Positions 39,201 to 49,199 of a stretch of 64,000 nt of DNA are shown here, one piece after another; position 1 is the first letter of the stretch; each line of letters starts with the position of its first letter. A model generated the notes under the pieces. The model was not told where the DNA came from. It worked only from the letters and a program-made list of their open reading frames with translations, and searched no databases. A program made the translations under genes and the position numbers. Source of the stretch: Bartonella taylorii (GTDB lineage Bacteria; Pseudomonadota; Alphaproteobacteria; Rhizobiales; Rhizobiaceae); assembly GCF_023920105.1 (NCBI RefSeq), contig NZ_CP083693.1:174501-238500 (forward strand). The letters are read 5' to 3'.

Positions 39201-39680
39201 AAGACGGTAACATTAAGGGGGAAACCTCTGAGTGTTTCGTTAACTACTGGTAAAGCGTTTATGATGAAGTGTAAAAATTTTGTTTTAGAGCCCCAGATAC
39301 AGTTTGTTTATCAACACCTCCGATTTAATACGGCACATGATGTTGACAACTTTAATATTGAAATGAAAAAACCGGATTATTGGGTAATGCGTATTGGGGG
39401 ACGTTTAACTAAAGCACTGGCTGTGATTAGAGAAGCGCATGTTGTTTCTTTCTATGGAAAACTTCATTTTGTTCGTGATTTTAGTGATAAACAACGTGTG
39501 CATTTGGGAGATAGTTTTCTGTTGGGTGCTTATGGCTCTTCTCTAGAAGCTGGCTTTGGCGTTTATGCACAACTATCTCCAAAGGTTACATTTCACAGTG
39601 ATTTAATTTATCAGCATAAACTTACCAAAGCTGGTTTTTCTGGAACGCATTTTTCTGGCGGATTAAGCTATCATTTTTGA
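36285..39680 (+). CDS. Autotransporter with duplicated 70-residue linker module (1131 aa)
   Basis: Type V surface protein. Signal peptide about residues 1-27 (MIKISKNHLSLCSFTTIIFF...). Passenger about 30-560, beta-helix type, entry with CSDSEPFYRCNDGKAHEI close to the first passenger of the 1745-aa protein. Pre-barrel motifs IQVYGTA, YGPSSSLGGA and FWDFRLE. Residues about 598-732 hold two copies of a roughly 68-residue Ser/Pro/Asp module (SSFSDLLPDIVGDESTFVE... and SSFPDLLPDVVGDEPTFVE...), about 75-80% alike, then a Ser/Thr-rich linker. Barrel about 809-1131, ending GGLSYHF. G8 (37164-37171) and G7 (37672-37678) tracts lie within the frame. No terminator hairpin was recognised downstream. Confidence 0.93.
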   Translation: MIKISKNHLSLCSFTTIIFFFVHNANANMSFSKRDHFSCSDSEPFYRCNDGKAHEISQKTYKLTGESHGAAVEASGEDTVIEADSIIINGVSYAKDHSGKSSWTTGVKASTEGSVALFKSILNNVSIGADVDDGGAFEMRDGVINAIRMGISVAGEQSFIFLSNTEIKTSTGAISLFSQGNAKIEMKAGKIDFTNGIGVQTAGGGKVILDGVSITGGEKQATNTGSHSENSAFQMLQGDGSITFQKGRVNITNAHGLSFQGNDNNAAHIKNSTIMVRNQTFNGMRFFWEAAFNGGGKTVLSGRGAVHLTKASFMVPESTAIYSRQFKSSIELSQGSTVFGDLLLRAEENSIVKIRADASTLIGGTHVDKNSTAALQLKNNSKWTLLRPRYEKLQDSASSGPQLGEYSSISSLDLSDSSLFFKELKTGDTYNTLLVGKGSGKVYHAQGNAHLYLNTYLDKGGALQDQKTDRLLVHGDVSGTTTVHVRDALGSRGEYTGERGNSKGISIIQVYGTANEDSFQLNGGYVTSQGSPYRYSLYAYGPSSSLGGANSSQRVLKGEGEFWDFRLESEEIQPTSSDTTDLFLIRYLPVSGHTLPENTPSSFSDLLPDIVGDESTFVEVGESAEDSKLSSLLPTVPSFPIVTLVGATANEPKVLSHSSASRPTSPDNTSSSFPDLLPDVVGDEPTFVELEKSSENSSLSPLLPTVPSSPIVTPVGAAVNELKVLSHSSASRSISTASSATFSPYVRPVDTDTVKKHPSALTTVPNDKSTLASVLVTPEEGAAGSERDRVSAIAKVVLASELSSHFQQNVRAVVPQVSTYLLLPNSLFHAGLMDISNQNKWLETLRNVSRRSLKDDENFALFLRGYGSNHRYVSNLSVLEYGYGGELDYNAIEAGTLLKNIESAYSTTSFGVMGTYGKVSLQPLNVEQSRESTFDKWTVTAYGSMQHDAGFYMDGLLSYGLFNGDVLTLARGKTVTLRGKPLSVSLTTGKAFMMKCKNFVLEPQIQFVYQHLRFNTAHDVDNFNIEMKKPDYWVMRIGGRLTKALAVIREAHVVSFYGKLHFVRDFSDKQRVHLGDSFLLGAYGSSLEAGFGVYAQLSPKVTFHSDLIYQHKLTKAGFSGTHFSGGLSYHF

Positions 39681-39796
39681 TTTTTACTTTACGTATAATC
39701 CAAAACAAATTACTAAAACGACACATAATAGAACAATAGGTAGATGTATTTCCTCGGTTTTTAATGAGAGTGAGAAAAGAAAGTTTATAGTAAATT

Positions 39797-42359
39797 ATAA
39801 TTAAAGTCTTAAAAAACCATGTATGTTTATGTGCTTTTTCAACGTCTGTTTTTTTATTTGTACCCAATATAGATGTTCATGCACAGGATGAGCCTTCGTG
39901 TAGTTCCCTTTTTAAGTCATATCCATGTAGTTTTGGTGGGAAGCATGGGGGGTGATGGCAGATTTCATATACATTCCGTTGATACAGGTTCTGTTTTGGC
40001 TGCTGACTTCCAAAATTCTAGGAAAATAGTCATTGAGTCTGGAAAGAAGAAAAATTCAATATCTGATAAGACTTTTACAATTTAAGAACTCTAAAATGAT
40101 TACATCAGAGGTGTTTACATTAGATTTTGTGATTATTCGAAAGAAACTTTCCGTTATTGGAAGTGGTCAAAAGATACGAAGTGGTGATCTACCTCATGCA
40201 GTTTTTTGGGTGAAACAAGGTAGCTCTCTTTTTGTTGAGGATAATAAGGTTAATGTTAATCATGTGCATGGTTTAGTAGGAGAAAGTGCACCAGCAATTT
40301 TTTCTCATGATGGCTTTCCACAAAATATGTCTGAGATTGTTGTTGAGAATTCAGATATTCTCATTAAGGGGCGTGGGGCTCGAGGTTTGTATTTTCTGGG
40401 TGGTTCCTCGGAGGGTAGATGTATGGAGGGAGAACAACTTGTTAAGTTAGGGGAGTTTCAATTTAAGAAAACCACCTTTAAAGTTCCAGATGGTATGGCT
40501 ATTTATATCGATGATAGCAGAAGATACCCTTATATCGTATCGGGAGCGCTCACATATTTTTGCTGATCTGTTATTAGAGACTAAGAATAACGCGTATGTC
40601 GGGATTGAAGCTGATGCTTCTTTTCTGGTAGGGAGAGCACACGTTGATGAGAATTCTTATGTCGAACTTGAGTTGTCTAATAAATCGCAATGGATTGTGA
40701 CGCCAGGAAATAATAATCAGCAGAACTAAAAATCTACAGATTCGTCGCTTTCATTTATGAGGCTCATTGACAGTTCTATTGTTTTTAAGAAAGCAACAGG
40801 TGGTAATTATCAGACACTTCATATCGGGAAATTAGCTGGTGATACCTTAGATTATACTTATGTTGCGAGTGATGCGCGCCTTTTTGTAAATGCATCTCTT
40901 GCTACAGATAGTCAAAATAAGAGGGTAAGGGCAGATAAACTTTTAATTTATGGCAATGTTTATGGAAAAACCAAAGTGCATGTCGTGGAATTTTCAGTAA
41001 ATTCAAGGAAAAAAAAGCCGTAGTCAAGATGCGCAAAGAGATGCACACAGTGGTGTTTCAGTCGTTCAGGTTTATGGAAAGTCGGCGGAAGATTCTTTTA
41101 AATTGGCGACTAATTACGTAGCTCTAAGAGGAGCACTTTATTGGTATAGTCTTCGTGCTTATGGTCCAAAAGATCAAAAGAAAGCAGAAGATAAGCACAG
41201 ATTGATTAAAAGTACTGCTGGAGATTTTTGGGATTTCCGCCTTGAAGCTGAGTATATGCAGCGTTCTTCTCGCCATTCTCAGTTAAAAACATCTCAGTTG
41301 ACGAACAATCTTTCTAGTCGCCGTATACCTTGTTCTATTGGATTTAGCGTTGGTCATAATTACATTGTAGCTGATTCTGAGGCTTCTATCTTTTATCCTG
41401 AAGTGGGAATTCAGGCAATTGTGCCATAAGTTCCGACCTATCTGCTCTTTCCAAATGCTTTGTTTCATGCTGGTTTTATGAATATTAGTAATCAAAACAA
41501 GCAGTTGGAAGCATTACGCATTGCTTCAGGAGATTTTTTTAGCAAGCAGCAAAAATTCTGCCTTTTTTATGCGCGGGTACGGTGGAAGCCATCATTATAC
41601 CTCAGATCTCTCTGCTCTTAAATATGGTTATGGAGGCAATCTTGATTATAATGCTGTAGAGGTAGGCGCTTTGCTAAAAGCAATTGAGAGCGCGCATCGT
41701 ACAACAACCTTTGGAATTATGGGGACGTATGGAAAAATTTCTCTACAGCCTCAAGATGTTGTTGAAAACAAAAAAAGTGCATTTGATAAGTGGTCTGTTA
41801 TTTTATGGTTTGTTTAAAGGTGATGTTCTTACTCTTGTAAGGGGAAAGACGGCAACATTAAAAGGGAAAATCTCTAAGCGCTTCATTGACTTCTGGTAAA
41901 GCGTTGATGACAGGGTACGAAAGTCTTGTTTTTGATCCACAGGTTCAGGTTATTTATAAAAATCTGCAATTTGATAAAACGTCTAATATCGATGGCTTTG
42001 ATATTGAAATGGGGAAACATGACCAGTGGGTGATGCGTGTTGGGGGACGTATGACTAAGATTCTTACGGCATCCCAAACGGGGCGCTTTGTTTCTTTCAA
42101 TGGGAAGCTTCGTCTTGCTCATAATTTTGGAGAAAAACAATTTGTGCATTTTGGAGATGAATTTCAATTAGGAGCTTTTGGCTCTTCTCTAGAAGTTGGA
42201 GGGGGATTTAATGCTCAATTATCTTCAAAATTTGCTTTGCATGGAAATGTCATCTATCAGCATAGACTTACTAAAGCAGGGTTTTCTGGAATAAGCTTTT
42301 CTGGTAAATTACACCATCATTTTTATTTATCCATAAAATATAGAATGATTTATATATAA
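39797..42359 (+). pseudogene. Autotransporter pseudogene
   Basis: A full-length member of the plus-strand family, decayed. The expected start ATG is ATA at 39797 (ATAATTAAAGTC versus ATGATTAAAGTG in the 1133-aa gene). The leader, passenger, pre-barrel (FWDFRLEAEYMQ) and barrel are still recognisable but scattered over frames, with breaks near 40085, 40560, 40729, 41023, 41429, 41560, 41810 and 41870. A barrel segment (the stretch corresponding to GSMQHDTGFYMDGL) is deleted near 41805. The terminal stop TAG has become TAT, so the last frame runs on for 11 residues past HHHF to 42359. It is not expected to make protein, but it is a potential donor of passenger and barrel sequence. Confidence 0.9.
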
Positions 42360-42433
42360 GTATATATGCATTATATTAATCATTAAATTAACTATTTATT
42401 GTATATTTGTTTTATTTTAGGAATATTATAATA

Positions 42434-42444
42434 TACATTATGCG
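42434..42444. promoter_or_regulatory. TACAT-T-ATGCG element
   Basis: It lies 34 bp upstream of the 1062-aa gene, in a 119-bp spacer that is repeated nearly unchanged before the tandem paralog. Candidate operator or part of the core promoter. Confidence 0.3.
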
Positions 42445-42478
42445 ATTGTTCTTCATTAATAAATAAGGGTTAAGAAGA

Positions 42479-45400
42479 ATGATGGTTAATGTATCTTATA
42501 ATCATACATTTTTATGCACTTTTACAACAGCTATTCTTTATTTTTTGCAGGTTGCTTATGTTAGCGCTGCTGGAAATTTATGTGATCCAGAGGCTCCGTT
42601 TTATGAATGCGGTGATGGTAAAAGGCACATAATCAAAAATAAAACCTATCATTTAAAAAATTCTTGGCGTGTTCGTTCTGATTCCGCTCCCATTGCAGCT
42701 ATATATGTAGAAAGAAAGAATACGGTTGTTGAGGCGTTTCAGATAACTGTCTTGGGTGACAATCCGGATACGATATCTGCATACGGTGGATATGTAAGAT
42801 ATGGAGGAAAGCTTATTCTAACGGATTCAAATTTTAAGGATGCACCCGGTATTCGTGCTCACAATGCCGTTATTAGTATGACAAGAGGGTCAATTAAGGG
42901 GACTTCGCATGCTGTTTATGCATCGGGGAAAGAAGCAGATATTGGTTTAGTCAATGTGAATATCGATATTCAGCCGGATAATTTGAAGACAAAGGGGATT
43001 GCTATTGTTAGTGGTTTTGGAGCAACGGTTAGGATGTCAGATAGTGCTGTCACTTTTAATGAGATTGGTTCTTTTTCAACACGGTTTGGAGGGCGCTATT
43101 TTCTTGATAGTGTGGTCATTAAAGGTGAAGGGAAAAAGCAGGATTCTATAGTTGGTAATAAAAATGCGGCTATGTTACCACAAGCTTTTGAGGTATTTCA
43201 AGCGAGTGATGTTTATTTGAGGGGCAATTCTATTCAGCTTACAGATATGCGTGGTTTTTTGATAAAAAACTTCTCAGGTTATGCAGATGATAATGGTAAG
43301 TTGATTCAAAATTATGATTCACCTTATAGTTTTAAGAATACAAATATTAAGATTGAAAGATCCGATATTTCTGTACAGGAAGAGGGGGCACGTGGTTTGT
43401 ATTTTCATGTGGCAGGTCCAGACGAGTCTGCCAAAATGTTGAATCTACACTATAGCAAAACTTCAGAAGCCAAAAAAGTCATTGCAGGAGTAGCATTTGT
43501 TTCTTTATCACAGACAACTTTTGTAGTTCCGGATGGTATCGCGATTTATGCTACGGGGGATAAAAGCTATAGGGCTGAAGGTATTCTTGAATTATCGAAT
43601 GAAACAAAGATTTCTGGTGATTTGTTGCTAAAAGCTGAAAATAATTCTTCTCTATTGGTGAAGGCAAGCGCTTCTTCCCTTACAGGGGGTATGCACGTTG
43701 AAGATACCTCTACTGCTAGATTAGAATTAACGCATGGTTCGACTTGGTATCTTACCAAAAGTAAATACAACGGTTTACAGGAATCTGTTTCATCACTTTC
43801 ATCTCTAAGCCTTTCTGATAGTACACTTATTTTTGATGATGAAGATATATCGAATGGTTATCAAACGCTGCGCATTGGAAAAAGGACGGATATAAATGAA
43901 GGAGATAAAGTAGTATTGTCAGCTTATAAAAAAGCTTATAGTGCAGAGGGGAATGCTCAGGTTAAGCTTAGTGCATTTTTGGATGATGAGGGTTTGTTTG
44001 ATCCTCAAAAAACGGATCGTATTTTGATCTATGGTGACGTTTCTGGAACGACTCTTGTTCATATGCAAAATTTTCTCACAACTTCAGGTAAAGAGATACG
44101 TGATGGAAAAGATCAGAGCCTTTCATTGATTCAAGTTTCTGGGATGGCACAGGAAGATTCCTTTAAGCTGGCCAATAGTTATACTACAGTTAATGGTTTT
44201 CCTTATCAATATCGTCTTCGTGGCTATGGACCAGGTTCTTCTTTTGGAGAAGCGGATGCTACGCAAAGATTAGTTGAAGGTGATGGAAAGTTTTGGGATT
44301 TCCGTCTTGAAGGTATCTATGTTAATCCTGAATCAGATTCTTCTGAGATTATGCCTGTCATATCTTCTCCATCTGTGCTGCCTGATCCGAGTGAACCTGC
44401 ACCTACAGATCCAGCACCCACTCCATTTACATCTGCATCTTCTTCGTCTGTACCGCCTGATCCAAGTGAATCTGTACCTCCAGATCCAGCACCCACTCCA
44501 TTTACATCTGTGTCTTCTTCGTCTGTGCTGCCTGATCCGAGTGAACCTGCACCTACAGATCCACCACCCACTCCTCCGTCTCCTTTTGTTTCACCTACGC
44601 CTTCTGCGTCTGATCCAAGTGATCCTATACCTACAGATCTTTCACCTTCTCCTACTCCGCCTGTTCCTATTAAGCCTGATATTCAGCCAGAACTGGGAAT
44701 TAGGGCTGTGGTTCCGCAGTTACCAACTTATCTCCTTCTGCCAAATGCTTTATTCCATGCTGGTTTGTTGGATCTTAGCACTCAAAATAAGAAATTGGAG
44801 GCAATACGAAGTGTTTCTCAAAACTCTTTGAAAAGCGATGAGAACCCAGCATTTTTTATTCGTGGTTATGGTGGAAGTCATCATTATGCTTCAAATCTGT
44901 CTATTTTTGAATATGGCTATGGAGCCGAACTTGATTATACTGCGCTGGAAGCAGGTGTTTTGCTGAAAGAAATAGAGAATTTATACAATCATACATTCTT
45001 TGGGGTCACGGGAACTTATGGAAACCTTTCTCTATATCCTCTAAATGTTGAGCAAAGTAAAAAGAGTACATTTGATAAATGGTCCGTTTCTGCTTATGGA
45101 AGCCTGCAACATGATACGGGTTTTTATATGGATGGGCTGTTATCTTACGGTCTGTTTAGGGGTGATGTTTTCACTCTTGCACGAGGTAAGGCAGCAACAT
45201 TAAAAGGTAAACAGCTTAGTACTTCTTTGACAAGTGGTAAAACATTTATAATAGGGCATAATGGTGTTGTTTTTGATCCGCAGGTTCAGCTTGTTTATCA
45301 GCATCTTCAGTTTAATCGCGTGCGTGATGTTGATGATCTTGATGTTGATATGGGAAAATTTGATCAATGGACGGCGCGTTTTGGTGGGCGTTTGACTAAG

Positions 45401-45667
45401 ATGTTTGCGGGCTCTGAAGAGGGGCATGTTATTTCTTTCTATAGTAAGCTTTATCTTTTGCATAGTTTTGGAGATAAACAGCTTGTCTCTTTTAAAAAAG
45501 ATTTCCAGTTAGGAGCTTTTGGTTCTTCCTTAGAAGCAGGGATTGGTTTTAATACCCGATTATCTGCGAAATTTGTATTGCATGGAGATATAAATTATCA
45601 GCATAGACTGACAAAAGCAGGGTTTTCAGGAATAAGCTTTTCTGGTAACTTACACTATCATTTTTAG
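42479..45667 (+). CDS. Autotransporter, tandem copy 1 (1062 aa)
   Basis: Type V surface protein. Two adjacent ATGs (42479 and 42482); by alignment with MIKVFRNH-type leaders the second may be used. AAGGGTTAAGAAG precedes them. Signal peptide about 1-31. Passenger about 32-610, with a CDPEAPFYECGDGKRH entry. Pre-barrel IQVSGMA, YGPGSSFGEAD and FWDFRLE. Residues about 625-735 form a Pro/Ser/Asp linker of ~24-residue units (PDPSEPAPTDPAPTPFTS type). Barrel about 740-1062, ending GNLHYHF. From 43566 to 45586 it reads as identical to the next gene apart from one linker unit; the N-terminal half and last ~25 residues differ. Confidence 0.93.
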   Translation: MMVNVSYNHTFLCTFTTAILYFLQVAYVSAAGNLCDPEAPFYECGDGKRHIIKNKTYHLKNSWRVRSDSAPIAAIYVERKNTVVEAFQITVLGDNPDTISAYGGYVRYGGKLILTDSNFKDAPGIRAHNAVISMTRGSIKGTSHAVYASGKEADIGLVNVNIDIQPDNLKTKGIAIVSGFGATVRMSDSAVTFNEIGSFSTRFGGRYFLDSVVIKGEGKKQDSIVGNKNAAMLPQAFEVFQASDVYLRGNSIQLTDMRGFLIKNFSGYADDNGKLIQNYDSPYSFKNTNIKIERSDISVQEEGARGLYFHVAGPDESAKMLNLHYSKTSEAKKVIAGVAFVSLSQTTFVVPDGIAIYATGDKSYRAEGILELSNETKISGDLLLKAENNSSLLVKASASSLTGGMHVEDTSTARLELTHGSTWYLTKSKYNGLQESVSSLSSLSLSDSTLIFDDEDISNGYQTLRIGKRTDINEGDKVVLSAYKKAYSAEGNAQVKLSAFLDDEGLFDPQKTDRILIYGDVSGTTLVHMQNFLTTSGKEIRDGKDQSLSLIQVSGMAQEDSFKLANSYTTVNGFPYQYRLRGYGPGSSFGEADATQRLVEGDGKFWDFRLEGIYVNPESDSSEIMPVISSPSVLPDPSEPAPTDPAPTPFTSASSSSVPPDPSESVPPDPAPTPFTSVSSSSVLPDPSEPAPTDPPPTPPSPFVSPTPSASDPSDPIPTDLSPSPTPPVPIKPDIQPELGIRAVVPQLPTYLLLPNALFHAGLLDLSTQNKKLEAIRSVSQNSLKSDENPAFFIRGYGGSHHYASNLSIFEYGYGAELDYTALEAGVLLKEIENLYNHTFFGVTGTYGNLSLYPLNVEQSKKSTFDKWSVSAYGSLQHDTGFYMDGLLSYGLFRGDVFTLARGKAATLKGKQLSTSLTSGKTFIIGHNGVVFDPQVQLVYQHLQFNRVRDVDDLDVDMGKFDQWTARFGGRLTKMFAGSEEGHVISFYSKLYLLHSFGDKQLVSFKKDFQLGAFGSSLEAGIGFNTRLSAKFVLHGDINYQHRLTKAGFSGISFSGNLHYHF

Positions 45668-45668
45668 T

Positions 45669-45701
45669 TATCTATAAATTATAGAATGATTTATAGATAA
45701 G
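45669..45701. terminator. AT-rich inverted repeat after tandem copy 1
   Basis: TTATCTATAAAT (45669-45680) and ATTTATAGATAA form a perfect 12-bp stem directly after the stop codon. The low GC content makes it a weak intrinsic terminator candidate. A decayed version follows the pseudogene at about 42340. Confidence 0.4.
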
Positions 45702-45774
45702 TATATATACATTATATTAATCATTAAATTAACTATTTATTGTATATTTATTTTATTTTAGGAATATTATAATA

Positions 45775-45785
45775 TACATTATGCG
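45775..45785. promoter_or_regulatory. TACAT-T-ATGCG element (copy)
   Basis: Same position and sequence as at 42434-42444, 34 bp before the next start. The surrounding ~110 bp is nearly the same in both places, so the duplication carried its own promoter region. Confidence 0.3.
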
Positions 45786-45819
45786 ATTGTTCTTCATTAA
45801 TAAATAAGGGTTAAGAAGA

Positions 45820-48800
45820 ATGATGGTTAATTTATTTTATAATCGTACATTTTTATGCACTTTTACAACAGCTATTCTTTATTTTTTGCAAATTGCCCAT
45901 CTTGAAGCTGCTGGAAATTCAAGTGATGCAGGAGAGGCATTTTATAAACGCGATGATAGAAAAACACACCTTCTCGTAGATAAAGTTTATTACTTAAAAA
46001 ATTCTCAGGAGGCGTCTGTTCGTACTGCGCCTATTGCAGCTATATATGTAGAAAAAACAGGCACTATTGTTAATGCCTCTCATATAACAGTTTATGGCGA
46101 TAATCCAGATAAAATATCTGCCTATGGGGCGTATGTAAGAAATGGTGGAAAACTTAATCTAACATTTGCAGATTTTAAGAACATACCGGGTCTTCGTGCT
46201 CAAAATGCAGTTATTAGCATGACAGTAGGGGAAATTAAGGGCGTTTCACATGCTGTTTATGCATGGGGGAGAGAAACGGATATTGCTTTAGAGAGTGTGG
46301 ATATCGATATTCAGCCAGATAATTTGAAGACAAAGGGGATCGGTATTATGAGTGGTTTTGATGCAATGGTTAGAATGTCAGACGGTACCGTTAATTTTAA
46401 CCAGATTGGCTCATTTTCAACACGGTTTGGGGGGCGCTATCTTCTTGATACTATGTTTGTTACGGGGAAAGGAAGGAGAGAGGAATCTATAACAGATGGT
46501 GATGGAGCTATGGGGGTATTGCCGGAAGCTTTTGAGGTTTTTCAAGGTGGTGATGTTTATTTGAAAAAAGGTTTTATTCATCTTAACAATATGCATGCAT
46601 TCTTGATTAAAAATTTCTCAGGTTATGTGGACAACAATGGCAAATTAATTCAAAAATATGTTTCACCAGATGGTTTTAAGAATACAAGTATTAAGATAGA
46701 AAAAAACGATATTTCTGTGAAAGGGGAGGGAGTATATGGATTGTATTTTAATGTTTTAGCTCCAGAAGAGCTTGCTAAAATGACTAGGCAACGAGATGAT
46801 GAAAAAATTTTAGATACCCAAACAGTTATCACGGGGAAGGCATTTGTTTCTTTATCACAGACAAATATAACAGTTCCGGATGGTATCGCGATTTATGCAA
46901 CGGGGGATAAAGGCTATAGGGCTGAAGGTATTCTTGAATTATCGAATGAAACAAAGATTTCTGGTGATTTGTTGCTAAAAGCTGAAAATAATTCTTCTCT
47001 ATTGGTGAAGGCAAGCGCTTCTTCCCTTACAGGGGGTATGCACGTTGAAGATACCTCTACTGCTAGATTAGAATTAACGCATGGTTCGACTTGGTATCTT
47101 ACCAAAAGTAAATACAACGGTTTACAGGAATCTGTTTCATCACTTTCATCTCTAAGCCTTTCTGATAGTACACTTATTTTTGATGATGAAGATATATCGA
47201 ATGGTTATCAAACGCTGCGCATTGGAAAAAGGACGGATATAAATGAAGGAGATAAAGTAGTATTGTCAGCTTATAAAAAAGCTTATAGTGCAGAGGGGAA
47301 TGCTCAGGTTAAGCTTAGTGCATTTTTGGATGATGAGGGTTTGTTTGATCCTCAAAAAACGGATCGTATTTTGATCTATGGTGACGTTTCTGGAACGACT
47401 CTTGTTCATATGCAAAATTTTCTCACAACTTCAGGTAAAGAGATACGTGATGGAAAAGATCAGAGCCTTTCATTGATTCAAGTTTCTGGGATGGCACAGG
47501 AAGATTCCTTTAAGCTGGCCAATAGTTATACTACAGTTAATGGTTTTCCTTATCAATATCGTCTTCGTGGCTATGGACCAGGTTCTTCTTTTGGAGAAGC
47601 GGATGCTACGCAAAGATTAGTTGAAGGTGATGGAAAGTTTTGGGATTTCCGTCTTGAAGGTATCTATGTTAATCCTGAATCAGATTCTTCTGAGATTATG
47701 CCTGTCATATCTTCTCCATCTGTGCCGTCTGATTTAAGTGAACCTCCAGATCCAGCACCCACTCCATTTACATCTGCATCTTCTCTGTCTGTGCTGCCTG
47801 ATCCGAGTGAACCTGCACCTACAGATCCAGCACCCACTCCATTTACATCTGCATCTTCTTCGTCTGTACCGCCTGATCCAAGTGAATCTGTACCTCCAGA
47901 TCCAGCACCCACTCCATTTACATCTGTGTCTTCTTCGTCTGTGCTGCCTGATCCGAGTGAACCTGCACCTACAGATCCACCACCCACTCCTCCGTCTCCT
48001 TTTGTTTCACCTACGCCTTCTGCGTCTGATCCAAGTGATCCTATACCTACAGATCTTTCACCTTCTCCTACTCCGCCTGTTCCTATTAAGCCTGATATTC
48101 AGCCAGAACTGGGAATTAGGGCTGTGGTTCCGCAGTTACCAACTTATCTCCTTCTGCCAAATGCTTTATTCCATGCTGGTTTGTTGGATCTTAGCACTCA
48201 AAATAAGAAATTGGAGGCAATACGAAGTGTTTCTCAAAACTCTTTGAAAAGCGATGAGAACCCAGCATTTTTTATTCGTGGTTATGGTGGAAGTCATCAT
48301 TATGCTTCAAATCTGTCTATTTTTGAATATGGCTATGGAGCCGAACTTGATTATACTGCGCTGGAAGCAGGTGTTTTGCTGAAAGAAATAGAGAATTTAT
48401 ACAATCATACATTCTTTGGGGTCACGGGAACTTATGGAAACCTTTCTCTATATCCTCTAAATGTTGAGCAAAGTAAAAAGAGTACATTTGATAAATGGTC
48501 CGTTTCTGCTTATGGAAGCCTGCAACATGATACGGGTTTTTATATGGATGGGCTGTTATCTTACGGTCTGTTTAGGGGTGATGTTTTCACTCTTGCACGA
48601 GGTAAGGCAGCAACATTAAAAGGTAAACAGCTTAGTACTTCTTTGACAAGTGGTAAAACATTTATAATAGGGCATAATGGTGTTGTTTTTGATCCGCAGG
48701 TTCAGCTTGTTTATCAGCATCTTCAGTTTAATCGCGTGCGTGATGTTGATGATCTTGATGTTGATATGGGAAAATTTGATCAATGGACGGCGCGTTTTGG

Positions 48801-49083
48801 TGGGCGTTTGACTAAGATGTTTGCGGGCTCTGAAGAGGGGCATGTTATTTCTTTCTATAGTAAGCTTTATCTTTTGCATAGTTTTGGAGATAAACAGCTT
48901 GTCTCTTTTAAAAAAGATTTCCAGTTAGGAGCTTTTGGTTCTTCCTTAGAAGCAGGGATTGGTTTTAATACCCGATTATCTGCGAAATTTGTATTGCATG
49001 GAAATGTCACCTATCAGCATCGGCTTACTAAAGGAGGGTTTTCAGGAGCAAGTTTCTCTGCTGGTTTGCGGCACCTTTTTTGA
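45820..49083 (+). CDS. Autotransporter, tandem copy 2 (1087 aa)
   Basis: Type V surface protein and close paralog of the preceding gene. The signal peptide and first ~350 residues are alike but clearly diverged. From the equivalent of residue 366 to about 1060 the two read as identical, except for one extra 23-residue Pro-rich linker unit here (about 632-655). The last residues differ again (GGFSGASFSAGLRHLF), with terminal Phe kept. Barrel about 765-1087. The pattern of diverged ends and a homogenised middle is that of gene conversion between tandem copies. No terminator was seen after the stop. Confidence 0.93.
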   Translation: MMVNLFYNRTFLCTFTTAILYFLQIAHLEAAGNSSDAGEAFYKRDDRKTHLLVDKVYYLKNSQEASVRTAPIAAIYVEKTGTIVNASHITVYGDNPDKISAYGAYVRNGGKLNLTFADFKNIPGLRAQNAVISMTVGEIKGVSHAVYAWGRETDIALESVDIDIQPDNLKTKGIGIMSGFDAMVRMSDGTVNFNQIGSFSTRFGGRYLLDTMFVTGKGRREESITDGDGAMGVLPEAFEVFQGGDVYLKKGFIHLNNMHAFLIKNFSGYVDNNGKLIQKYVSPDGFKNTSIKIEKNDISVKGEGVYGLYFNVLAPEELAKMTRQRDDEKILDTQTVITGKAFVSLSQTNITVPDGIAIYATGDKGYRAEGILELSNETKISGDLLLKAENNSSLLVKASASSLTGGMHVEDTSTARLELTHGSTWYLTKSKYNGLQESVSSLSSLSLSDSTLIFDDEDISNGYQTLRIGKRTDINEGDKVVLSAYKKAYSAEGNAQVKLSAFLDDEGLFDPQKTDRILIYGDVSGTTLVHMQNFLTTSGKEIRDGKDQSLSLIQVSGMAQEDSFKLANSYTTVNGFPYQYRLRGYGPGSSFGEADATQRLVEGDGKFWDFRLEGIYVNPESDSSEIMPVISSPSVPSDLSEPPDPAPTPFTSASSLSVLPDPSEPAPTDPAPTPFTSASSSSVPPDPSESVPPDPAPTPFTSVSSSSVLPDPSEPAPTDPPPTPPSPFVSPTPSASDPSDPIPTDLSPSPTPPVPIKPDIQPELGIRAVVPQLPTYLLLPNALFHAGLLDLSTQNKKLEAIRSVSQNSLKSDENPAFFIRGYGGSHHYASNLSIFEYGYGAELDYTALEAGVLLKEIENLYNHTFFGVTGTYGNLSLYPLNVEQSKKSTFDKWSVSAYGSLQHDTGFYMDGLLSYGLFRGDVFTLARGKAATLKGKQLSTSLTSGKTFIIGHNGVVFDPQVQLVYQHLQFNRVRDVDDLDVDMGKFDQWTARFGGRLTKMFAGSEEGHVISFYSKLYLLHSFGDKQLVSFKKDFQLGAFGSSLEAGIGFNTRLSAKFVLHGNVTYQHRLTKGGFSGASFSAGLRHLF
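46913..49002 (+). repeat. Tandem duplicated block (partner 43566-45586)
   Basis: About 2.02 kb that reads as identical between the two tandem autotransporter genes (offset 3347, then 3416 after a 69-bp linker insertion). It covers the passenger C-half, linker and nearly all of the barrel. Confidence 0.9.
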
Positions 49084-49199
49084 CAAGGCAGATGTATCTT
49101 TCATTGGTGAAAAAGGTCACAATATGGGTTTTCTTTGATTTGTAATTGAAAATTGGCTGTTTTTTTGAGCAATACTGGTATTTTAAGTAAGGGGGAAGG

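Noticed and set aside
44274..48247. Leu/His-rich 185- and 169-codon frames in the linkers of the tandem autotransporters, and minus-strand Gly-rich frames opposite them
   Set aside because: Alternate-frame shadows of the Pro/Asp/Ser linker repeats; composition is non-protein-like and copies follow the repeat units exactly.
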